From Massospora cicadina (lineage: Eukaryota; Entomophthoromycota; Entomophthoromycetes; Entomophthorales; Entomophthoraceae): DNA of 64,000 nt. The stretch lies in assembly GCA_022478985.1 (NCBI GenBank), contig JAKSZP010009574.1, forward strand, positions 1 through 64,000. The letters are read 5' to 3'. The position numbers were made by a program, and so were the translations under genes. Shown here in pieces: positions 55,064 to 64,000 of this stretch (positions are counted from its first letter, which is position 1; every line of letters begins with the position of its first letter). The notes beneath the pieces were generated by a model. It made no database searches and was not told where the DNA came from. It saw nothing but the letters and a program-made list of their open reading frames with translations.

Positions 55064-57004
55064 ACTATTTTTCCACTCATAGTAGCTTTTGGTTGATTTA
55101 AATTAAAAGAAAATAAAAAGAGCCTAACCAGCCTGCCCCAACCTCCCCAATTTGCTCCCCAATGACCTCAGATTCTCCGAAGGCTGCTCTCATGTGAAGC
55201 AGCAGCAAAACCCCACCCAGAATTTGCCATCCGGTGGTAAAACACATTCAGACCGGCTCATCCAGTCCCAATAACATATCAGGTCAATTCATTCCACCCA
55301 AGGATCTCGCCATCCACCTGGCACATGTCAAGGCAGTGCCTCGCAGCTCACTCATTCTCCCCTTTAATCCCAGCTGCATTTAAGCCTTTGGGTCGAATAT
55401 GGGAATGTATTCCCATATGACAAAAAAGCCATTATTGACATGGCCCAGGAAATGATGCTGCCGGCCAGATTTATTGATCTCCGCCCCTATAAGGGATATT
55501 TTCATTTTGGATTCACCTGCAAAGCTGGCGCTGCCACTGTGTCCACCGTTCCCCGGTTTTCCAGGGCACCCCTATCCCCACAACGCACACCCAGCTCCCC
55601 ACTGACTTTACTATGGTGGTTCTATTTGTGGTGTTGCTCACTCATATTCCCCTTGTGGTGCTCCATCAGGAGCTGATGGAAGGCTTGGCCACTTATGGCT
55701 CCAACCCCATCCTTCAGTTTGTGGTCCCCAATGGGGCCACTCATCTCTTTGGGCCTTGGGCATTCACCACAATTAGCCCAAATTATAACAAAATTGCTTT
55801 TTCAATTCCTCCCATGCCATCATTCCCTCTGCCCCCAAACATCCATTCTGGGCCCATGTTGAGGGCGGATGGAATATGTTTCCATACTGCTTTGAATTTA
55901 ATCACTCAAAGCTTAAATGCCACCATCCAGCTGCATCCAACGGACCTGTTTTGCAACTTTCTGGCCCCCCGTATGTCACCCACCTCACTGCCTTTCTGGT
56001 ATGGGGTACAAGCCTTCCCCCTACTCAAAAACCTGCAGCGGATGCAGCGCCCGCAGCTGCCAATTAGGCCCCTCCTTAGTCCAGTGCCACATGCGATTCA
56101 ACCAATAATGAGGCAGCTTAGGTAATGGTTCAATACCACATTATTCCTCAATTGACAGCCACAACCCATAATTTCACCTCCCTGATTTCCAATATGGTTT
56201 CAATTAATGGACTTCATTGGATGAAACCAAGGTAATGGGCAATGTAATTGAAAAATCAAATACCCAAATTAAAAAATTTATACAGGTACAGCACCCCATT
56301 CAGATCCCTCGGCGTTTTTACGCCCTCCCAACCAAACGCCTCTATGTTCTGCTATGAACACCAGCAAGCTGTTGCTGCAGCTGAAAACTCAGATAACACT
56401 AACATCCGTGAGATGACAAATTGTCAATAGCAATACTTGCTAAGGGTATCCTTCGTCCCAAAATTGCTCTGACCTTACCCTTGCAGGTCAGAGGTAACAT
56501 CCTAAACCTCCACAAACATGCAAATGCTGCCATCAAGAAAGTTGCTTCCGCTTTTCAGGATAAGAAAAAACCACCTGTGCCACCGCAGTATTATTATCCC
56601 AGCTTCCTTCCATCCATCTTTATTTGAAAGACTTTCTTTCCAAATAACTAGGGGCAATTTTTGATATTGGTAAGCTTAACTACTAGCTGTCCATCAGCCA
56701 ACACGATCCCCAATTCTCTGATCACCCCACACCATTGATCTCCGCCTAGGCCCACACATTTGCCTTTAATATGGAATCTGAGTCTGAGAATAAGCCACCC
56801 GATCCCCCTTCCCCTTCCACCATGGTGGGATTAGTGACTCATTGCTGTCCCAAATGGTTGGTTGTATTCTCGTTCAGTTGTGTTTCACCTGCTCTTTTTT
56901 ATTGGTTAATCACTCTTTTCAGGTAGTTCTATTCATTTTTTTAGTTTAGTTCTTCAAGTTTTGGTAATGTCCATCCCCTGGTCAGCTTGCCTCAGTTAAA
57001 TAAA
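55064..57004 (+). mobile_element. ORF1-only retroposon C3
   Basis: 1941 bases. It is flanked by ACAATTTTGATAAAAAAAC (55045-55063) and ACAATTTTAATATAAAAAAC (57005-57024), an imperfect duplication. Layout, length and tail (GTCCATCCCCTGGTCAGCTT at 56969-56988) match C1 and C2. No RT or endonuclease is present. Its leader is more diverged than that of C1. Confidence 0.82.
55283..56630 (+). pseudogene. C-element ORF1-like protein (C3)
   Basis: The start codon of the family is altered (ATATCAGG where C2 has ATGGG). Readable blocks are GQFIPPKDLAIHLAHVKAV, MAQEMMLPARFIDLRPYKGY followed by FHFGFTCKAGAATVSTVP (55440-55676), then PLVVLHQELMEGLATYGSNP and FVVPNGATHLFGPWAFTTIS (55613-56125). The knuckle reads FPYCFEFNHSKLKC, so its first Cys is lost. 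A Lys/Ala tail (NAAIKKVASAFQDKKKP) lies near 56520-56580. There are several frame breaks. Confidence 0.75.
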
Positions 57005-57024
57005 ACAATTTTAATATAAAAAAC

Positions 57025-58460
57025 CCTCTCTTGACCTCTCTTGGAGTTGAGTGGCTGCGTCAGACTTCACCCAGTGCTTTAAAAGGTGTTCTTATAATTT
57101 TGGAAACCAAACAAAGTTTTGGAACGCCTTCCAGAAGCAGGGCAACCCACGTTCTCTTTCTTCCAACCCTCCCATAAGTTTTTTGCACCCAGTCAATGAG
57201 GCCATTCATATATGGATTATTTAAATGTTTACCCAGTAAGGTCTAGGCCCTACTTTGTCTTGATGACATTATAATGGCGTTATCAAAAATAAGCATAATC
57301 AGCAAAACAGTGGACACTTGAGTATGGCGGGTTCCATTTGCCTCCATCTGATCATATTAATTTCCTTCTTTTTAATTCCCCACCCCAACAAAATGGTGTC
57401 TGTTAATTTGCTGCATGTGTTTCACAGGCGATATTCCTATAGATATTGTTCTTAGAAATACCAATTCTCCTTTGAAAACAGAGATTTTTACTTCTATTCC
57501 TTCCTTTCTGGGAAAACTCAAGGGTTGGCAGGTGTCTTTTCCCCAAAAGTTGTAATTAGATGTCTCCGTCATTTAGCTGAGGTTGTTTTACCTGTGACTA
57601 CCAATATAAATACCTATTCAAAGACAATTCTCTTTTACAAATAGACATTCTTTTCTATTGTTAGGTCTTCATGTTCAGGAGAACCTTATAGTCTTCAGGG
57701 GTCTAGCCCCAAAGGTTTAAAAAGGTTTCAGAAATTTGGCCAGGTTTGTCTCACCTGCAGCCACACCTTTGGTTATTACTACCAGAAATCAAAATACTCT
57801 AAAAAAATTCTGGCAGCTACCAGTGCCTTTCCTTCACTCTTTGGGGAATTTAAGGGTCATCATAGGTCTAGCCCTGATGTTTTACATATATATCATCTGC
57901 TAATTTTTCCACTTTTGAACTCCATACCCTAGAACAATGCATACCCTCAGTGAAAAGAAGTTTCGCCATTAGGACAATGGATAATAATACACAAACAGCT
58001 ATAATTTGGGTTTGGTGTCTGTGCAACCCAAAAAACCCATTTTTAATGTGAATTTTTATAATCTATTTTAGCCTTTCAAAAATCTTGCAGGCCCGGTATG
58101 ATCTTATTTCCGTTTATCACATTGCCCATTAGAACCCACTCCTGTTCCCCCAAAAATGATTTGCCAAACTCAGGAGGTTGAGTAAAGGTTAAGATTACAA
58201 TATTCTGGTATGTATGCTTCTACAGAGGGTACTGTAAATTATTTACCCTCAGTGGTAAGGATAGAATATTTATCCTTTGCCATTCTTTGATGGATAGCTT
58301 TATCCTGGTGGCATGATTATGCCAAATAAATACTCCTACTGGTGAACTGGTGACACTATAAGTTAATATTAAAGACTATTCTGTTTGAGATCATCTAGTA
58401 CTAAAAAAGACTATTCTGTTTATTTTCTGATTTCTTATACTCTTTTTTCCTCCTCAAGTA
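57025..58460 (+). other. Probable GY5 gag region, decayed
   Basis: Plus-strand sequence before the GY5 protease. Phrases such as FWNAFQKQGNPRSLSS near 57120 and TSIPSFLGKLKGWQVSF near 57490 suggest former coding, but no gag motif is certain. Contains the 20-bp insertion at 58371-58421. Confidence 0.35.
58371..58421 (+). mobile_element. ~19-bp insertion with 16-bp target duplication (site 2)
   Basis: AAAGACTATTCTGTTT at 58371-58386 is repeated at 58406-58421 around GAGATCATCTAGTACTAAA. The insert shares CATCTAGTACTAAA with site 1 (46531-46550), while the duplicated targets are unrelated. The exact A count is ambiguous because the target also begins with A. Confidence 0.75.
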
Positions 58461-58469
58461 AGTTTAGCA

Positions 58470-58720
58470 CAACATTTTAGTGGATACCGGTGCCTCTGAG
58501 AACTTTATTAATCTGAATCTAACTGACTACCTTGAGTTATGCTAATTACCTGGTGTTACGGTTAGTGCAGGTTCTTCCCAGGGTATTCCTACTTTAAAGC
58601 TTCAGGGTCTAGTTGATTATAAAGTTGGTACACACCACAAGGCTGACTCTTTTGCCAGTCAAAAACCTGATATACTCAATTATCTTGGGAGTGGTCTGGT
58701 AGCGAAAATTTGATAACAAA
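58470..58720 (+). pseudogene. GY5 aspartic protease
   Basis: NILVDTGASENFINLNLTDYL carries an intact DTG (58483-58491), followed by VTVSAGSSQGIPTLKLQGLVDY. This is a retropepsin of a gypsy lineage different from GY1, GY2 and GY4 (VDTGASENF). A stop lies near 58545 and the C-terminal part decays after 58700. Confidence 0.75.
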
Positions 58721-58959
58721 ACCAATTTTGAAGGATAATATTTTAACTTTATCCTTGAGGAGTAGTCAAGAACTACTAATTCCCATGTTAGACAGCAGCA
58801 CTCTGAGAAACTTTGTGTAGTGGCCCAATGTACATAAAATTTGTCGTGTAACTCTGTTAAAGCCCATTCAAGAAGCTCCTCAACCCCTCTGTTTAGAAGT
58901 TGCGTTCTTATTTTGATGAGCTTCAGCAAATGCCTTACCCAATCATTAAGTGTCTGATA

Positions 58960-59620
58960 GTGTCTCAAACTCACAGTTGACCTTGATTGCTTTACCTCCC
59001 CGATCTACTCTTTGACTCTATGGGAATAGGCGGCAACTGATGTTTGGGGTATAAACCAACTTTCAAAAGAAGTCTTTTAATCAGCGTAATTCCCAGTATG
59101 CTCCTCACTGCTCTTTGTAGAAAAAGCAGATGGTATTCTATGCCCTTTCATGATCATGGTAAAATGAATGATGTTACAATACTTGATCTACATATTATTA
59201 TTATTGAGGCACAAATTGCGCCTCTGTGTGGAGAAAGCTAGAGTCTTCTCCAACTGGATTACGTGAACTCTTTTATCATATTTGATTGAAAAGGTCAAAA
59301 ATGGTTCACTGCATTTCATACATTAGGAAGGTTTTACAGCTCTAAGTTATGCCATTTTTGGCTTAAAATTGACCTGCAGTTTTCAAGTTCATATTTATGC
59401 AGCATTGCAGAGTTGTTAGGTGTACGCTCTGTGGCATATATGGACAAATTTTTTGGTTTTCTACCCTGATCAAACATCCCATGAGATTTACCTATGGCAA
59501 GTGTTTAAGATCAGAAAAATTATTGTTGAATCTAAGTAAATGCGAATTTTAAAGTCCCAAGTCACCTTCTTTGCAACATCATGTTTTGAAAAAGGTCATA
59601 TGATCGACAGACAAAAAAGA
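58960..59620 (+). pseudogene. GY5 reverse transcriptase remains
   Basis: Broken RT between protease and RNase H: ITALPPRSTLWLYGNRRQL-like start near 58990, KLESSPTGLRELFYHI, palm remains, VAYMDKFFGF near 59430 where the family has YLDD (YMDK here), then RSEKLLLNLSKCEF near 59510, the usual lysine/cysteine-rich thumb motif. Several stops and frame changes. The antisense frame 58609-58974 is not considered real. Confidence 0.6.
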
Positions 59621-59839
59621 CTATCCATGATTGACCCACACCAACTTCAGTTAAGGAATTGTGAAGCTTTTTGGGGACATGCACCTTCCTTAAGAAGTTC
59701 ACTCCCACCCTTTTAGAGGTTGTTTTAGCCTTGTAGAAGGTTAGCGGATCCAAAACCATTCACTAGTCATCTACATTGAAGGATGCTTTTTCAGACTGCA
59801 AATAGCACTTTGCTTTTCACATCAGTACTTCAACACGTA

Positions 59840-60240
59840 GATCCTTATATAGTGCTTATAGTGGCTATTGATTCTTCCAACTTTGTTATTGCTGCTTCTT
59901 TGTTACAAGTGGACATGGATAGAGCTGAGTAACATGTAGGATATTTACAAATAAAGATGTCCTTACCTGAGTTGTTACGTTGTTTATGACAAAGAACTAT
60001 TGACGTTAGTGGAAGCACTGACCTATTGGCTTTCATCTACATGATTTTTCCTGGTTGTCCCGCGTTTGTACCTACCATCAGGCTTTAAGTACTATCAGGC
60101 CGTTCATGTCCTGACCCCATGAAAAACCTTCTGTCATGAGTCCCATTCCCAGTTTGTGGTCCCTTATGAGCTTAAAGAAGGCAAGGAGAATGGTAGTATA
60201 CACTCTGAGCCAAAACCATGTTTTAGCTCCTGATCTCAAT
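59840..60240 (+). pseudogene. GY5 RNase H
   Basis: Blocks in order: VAIDSSNFVIAASLLQVDMD (first catalytic Asp strand) near 59865, VVYDKELLTLVEALTYWL near 59985, then VCTYHQALSTIRPFMS. YDKELL.L.EAL is the standard signature before the third catalytic residue. The end (LAPDLNEKKLH near 60225) leads into the integrase. Confidence 0.7.
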
Positions 60241-60529
60241 GAAAAGAAGTTGCATAACACCCACTTGATGATTCTTCCAGGTAAGATTGTGTCTAATCAA
60301 CGCCCACTATAGCATACATTTTTGTTCTTTCTTCTCTGGAGAATCTAGAGGAATATGGTATGTTCATAAAAATTGCCCTTTTTTAACCATTTCAGCAGAA
60401 TATATTTTAATCCTTGCCACATGCAATTTAAAATTAGGAGGATATAACAAGGGGATACCATCTAAAATAAAATATGGTATGGTTCCAGGGACGCTTATGA
60501 GTTACCGCAGGACCACTTCACCTGGAAAT

Positions 60530-61330
60530 AAACAAGGAACATCATGATGGGATAACTGTAGGGCACCCTGGGAAGGCGAAAAACCTGGAGCTTATCTGGC
60601 GTATGTATAATTGGAAGAAAATAAAAACACAGATTGCAAGTAATGTGAAGGAGTCTCTTGTCTGCAACAAGATGAAACCAAATTGTTAGCCTCTCGTGGG
60701 GTTGTTGTTACCAGTTTAAAAAGCATTGGGACACTGGAGTTCTCACTTCTAGATTTTATTATATAACTACCCCTTTCTGAGACGTATGATGCTCACATAG
60801 TAGTGGTGACCTAGTTTATTAAGTTTATTCCATTTCGTTTTATGTAAAACCACATTAATTGTGGCAAAAGTTTCCAATGATTTGTTTCTCATGTGTTCTC
60901 CGCTCATGTGGTTCTCCAAGAGATAAAACTAACCAAGGATCTAAGTCTAAGTCAGCTTTTTGGTAAACGTTGTGCAAGACATTTCAGATTCATCTATGCT
61001 TTGCTACTTCCTTTAATCCTAATCAGATGGGCAGATATAATGAGTGAATAAGTGCCTATAACAGTTCTTGAGGTTCTACACTGAAGCTAACCATTAAGAC
61101 TGGGCTTCTTATCTTCCTTTGGCCCAATTTAGTTATATCATCTTCAGCATTATCAATTGTGTCCTCCCTTTCTTTGCCAATTATTTCTAGCACCTCATTA
61201 AAAATGGACCCCGTCTGTGGGTCCAAGGTGGAAGAAGTTGCAGAATTTGCCAAGTTCATAGAAAAGTACGCCAAGGGTAAACTCCAATATATATGCCACT
61301 TTGAGTATCTATAATGAGAACGTATAAAGT
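60530..61330 (+). pseudogene. GY5 integrase
   Basis: HHDGITVGHPGKAKTW near 60545 is the H2C2 finger start. KSIGTLEFSLLDFIIQLPLS and TYDAHIVVVT-FIKFIPFRF near 60720-60840 are the core strand with the first Asp. FNPNQMGRYNEWISAYN-like sequence near 61010-61050 corresponds to the HPQTDGQTERVN region. ISYIIFSIINCVLPFFANYF near 61130-61190 matches the NSVHSSTG..PFFANYG stretch. All are interrupted. This wording of motifs is common in fungal gypsy elements, which is one hint about the host. Confidence 0.7.
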
Positions 61331-61412
61331 AAGAGATGGGTGAGTCCTGCATACAAGGAGGAAGATCTCATAATATGATGTATTGGATATTACAATCAAA
61401 AATTTCAATTTT

Positions 61413-64000
61413 ATTTGCGGAAGGCTGACCATGAGACGGACACTTATGATATGTAAATGAACAAGAACAAAATATAAGCTAGAGGCACCCCAGAGAAGCT
61501 AATTCTGTCTCATCTTGCCAGAAAAAAAGATAAATAAAGGAAGAGGGGTATCGTGAGTAGAGGCTTGCACCACATTGAGCATATATTAAGGAAAGGGTTT
61601 GAAGTGATGAACCAATCTGGCTCTGGGATGAGACCACTGACGTTGATGGGATGGTAGGTAGCCAAACAACCATGCTCTAAAGTGGTCCATAAGGTGCAAC
61701 GGGAATCGGCATACAGCATCCTGGAGAGTGGGAGTGGAGCCTGAAATGGCATCCAAGACAAATGTTTGGATAGTCCACATAGCGATTGCATCTACCAAGG
61801 CATGGAGGGAGGGTTGAAGAGGGGAAGCCATGGATAAAGCAAACATTCCCTAGACAGGCTGAAGGGCTGGCCTGATCCTGGCGAAACAAGAATTGCACCT
61901 CACGCTATATCGCTTCTGAAGGAGGGCACTCTTCCAGGCGGTAGACCAAAGTTACATATTGGTCACACACAACACATGAGAAGTGTGAAGCGATGGATCG
62001 CTCTGCATACTGTTATACCCATTTCAATCAGCGCCACACATGGAAACAAACATGCGGCTGCAGAATAGGGGGTTTACTTCCAGATGGCCTTCTGGGTTTT
62101 TAGGAAGTAAGGGATGTCTAACATGTTCAAATAATCCACACTGGCCATTATAGGGGACCTCCTTGGTATCACATTGTTCAGGACGGCTTGGCCTTGTACT
62201 TATTATGTGAAGCGGGGAGTAGGGCAATCTCTATGGGCGGTGTGCCCACTGATGAGAATTCTCCACTCAGCGATCTGAATGGAGAGGAGAATTTATTTGA
62301 AATAGGGCAACGTCCCATGTGGGCCCTCAGCAGAGGGATGAGAGGCAAGATATTTTAACAGAAAATGGGGTGGGTAGGATTTCTGAGGCCCAGGGCGCGG
62401 GAAAAGTTGGAGCATGCTGCACGTGAACAGTGTTGGTCTTGGAGTGCGGCATGGTGACTGTAGCAATCCAGGTGCCATATTTTGGCAGCATGGCCTCGAA
62501 GCTGAGCATGCCCATACCACCACAATGGCAAGGGCCAAACAAGACGTCCAGGAGCACTGGCGGAGGCTGCCAAACTAAGGCCACTCTTGAAGGAGGATGT
62601 ATAACGAGGTGAAAGAAAGATGGGGAAAAGGCGATAGTATGGGCTACAAACCAAACTTTAGATAGGAGCATAGAGTTGGCTAGCACTACCCTGCCTGTAA
62701 GAGAGGTTTGGTGGGCTTTGAGGGAAGCTATGCGTTTCATAACAATGTCCAGGATATGGTGCTCCTTCATCGTTGAGGTGTACCCTCCCGCCTACAGCTA
62801 CACACCCAAATGGCGTACCAGACCAACAGGGGTCCTGGAATAAAAGGGAGCACAAGCGGTGCGGTATGGAGGTGGGGAAAGCAAGCACGTGAACTAGCTG
62901 CTAAAGCAGGTAGAAAAAGGGGTGCTGGTGACCAGAGGGCTTGGAACTGACCAAGGAGAATGATTTCAATTTTGGAAGCATTTAGTGCAGCGTTACTTAC
63001 TCTGCAGTAAACCTGGATAGTAGCCTCAAGCATGCGTGCATCTTGGTTGTTAAACACCCCAACCACACAATCGTCAGCAAACGCTAACATTAAAACCAAT
63101 GCTTTGCCTTGCACATGGACATCAGTAAGGCGGGCATTCAAGTTGCGTAAAAGTGGGTCAAGGCTGAAGTTATACAGGGGTAGGCTCAAAGAGTCCCCTT
63201 GGAGGAGGATCCTTTGAGGGCGAACTACATCAGTGAGGAAGCCAGGGCCACGCACAGCCATTGTGGCAGATGTTGTAAGCAACATCCCCAAAATAATGAA
63301 CTGATGGGGGAGGTGGAACTTGTGGAGGCAGGCTTTGAGGTAATTCCAATTGACTCTATCATAATCCTTCTGCTGGTCTATAAAACAAGTGCCCCAGCAG
63401 CCGTGGTTTGTCAGAAGAAGGCTACAGTGTGGATGTTGTCCCATATATACCATATGGGAATGAAACCAACTTGCTCAGTGGAAATGAGATTTGAGGCAAC
63501 TTCCCTAGGCGGTTGGCTATAATTTTAGTAAATAACTTTTTATTAGTGTTGGAAAATCTAATGGGGAGCCAGTTGGCCGAGTCTAGCTTATCCCCTTTCT
63601 TATACAGCGCTATCATGTATGCCTCCTGGCCTCCAGGAAGGAGGCGCGTTTATAGCAAACACTGATTCATTGAGGCAAGCAACAAAGAGGAGAAATAACT
63701 AGAATATCTCTCATAGAACTCATAAGGGATGCCGTCTGGACCTGGTATTTCCTGTATGGTGAGCTGCAAACGGTATACCTGAGTTCATCCTGATAAATTA
63801 AATCCATCAACTCCAGATAACGGGAAATGGTTTGGATATGTGCACTTTCAAGAAATTCATCAACTTCGTTCAGTTCAAATAGATTGGAGCGATACAATTC
63901 ATAGTAATATTTCAAACTTCGATTACCACTTTGGCTGGAGTATCTGTAATGGAGAGGTCCAGTCGCCTCACCTGTGTGCAGGACAAGCTCTGTTATGTGC
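61413..64000 (-). mobile_element. LINE-B copy B2, 3' half
   Basis: Minus-strand LINE whose 3' end lies near 61413 (tail GTCCGTCTCATGGTCAGCCT then TCCGCAAATAAAATT). It continues past the right edge. Similarity to B1 is higher than to LINE-A across RT and finger. Target duplication cannot be tested. Confidence 0.9.
61480..63990 (-). pseudogene. LINE-B ORF2 protein, RT to C-terminus (B2)
   Basis: From right to left: ELYRSNLFELNEVDEFLESA, IALYKKGDKLDSANWLPI, IANRLGKLPQISFP, then an open stretch 62767-63453 with FIDQQKDYDRVNWNYLKACL, VVRPQRILLQGDSLSLPLYN and MLAFADDCVVGVFNN with intact FADD near 63066-63085. The C-terminal pieces 62327-62770 and 61510-61846 hold RVVLANSMLLSKVWF and AIAMWTIQTFVLDAI. 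The zf-RVT finger region near 61900-62030 is altered. Frame changes near 63420 and 62540 and several stops make it inactive. Confidence 0.87.

Noticed and set aside
58609..58974. 121-codon minus-strand gene
   Set aside because: Overlaps GY5 protease-to-RT sequence on the plus strand; no motif or homologue supports the antisense reading.

Overview
The window is eukaryotic repeat DNA with no host gene that I can support. Almost every stretch can be placed in a retroelement: L1-type LINEs, Ty3/gypsy LTR elements, short ORF1-only retroposons and one tRNA-headed SINE. Nearly all reading frames are broken by stops and frameshifts, so this reads as an old, deeply nested repeat cluster in a large genome. 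The organism cannot be named from this. A fungus is plausible, because the gypsy copy near 58.5-61.3 kb has a pol resembling fungal gypsy elements and every copy carries heavy C-to-T type decay, but that is a weak inference.

Layout. A 5' LINE fragment (A1, minus) fills 1-2184, followed by an orphan LTR (about 2722-3640). A minus-strand gypsy element GY1 (about 3641-21070) is split by a plus-strand relative, GY2 (4866-16802). A complete LINE, A2 (11230-16503), sits inside the 3' LTR of GY2, and an ORF1-only element, C1 (16808-18739), landed at the GY2/GY1 junction. A second lineage, GY3 (plus, about 21082-27382), resumes at 53763 with its polypurine tract and 3' LTR. It is split by minus-strand GY4 (27383-53762). 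GY4 in turn holds two head-to-tail LINEs (A3 and A4) in its 3' LTR, element C2 with a SINE inside it, an unclassified gag-like block, and LINE B1 (47265-52534) in its leader. On the right are C3 (55064-57004), gypsy element GY5 (about 57-61.3 kb) and the truncated LINE B2 (61413-64000). Target-site duplications support most of these joins.

How the parts relate. LINE-A and LINE-B encode ORF1 (RNA-binding-like fold plus CCHC knuckle) and ORF2 (AP-type endonuclease, reverse transcriptase, C-terminal zf-RVT finger). The C elements keep only a diverged ORF1 and no ORF2, yet three copies have the same length (about 1.93-1.94 kb) and target-site duplications. Their 3' tails resemble those of the LINEs. 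A tRNA-derived SINE ends in the same tail. The simplest reading is one autonomous LINE machinery with two tiers of parasites: an ORF1-only tier and a SINE tier. In addition, two ~20-bp insertions with the same core, each flanked by 16-bp duplications, suggest a further, very small retroposition product.
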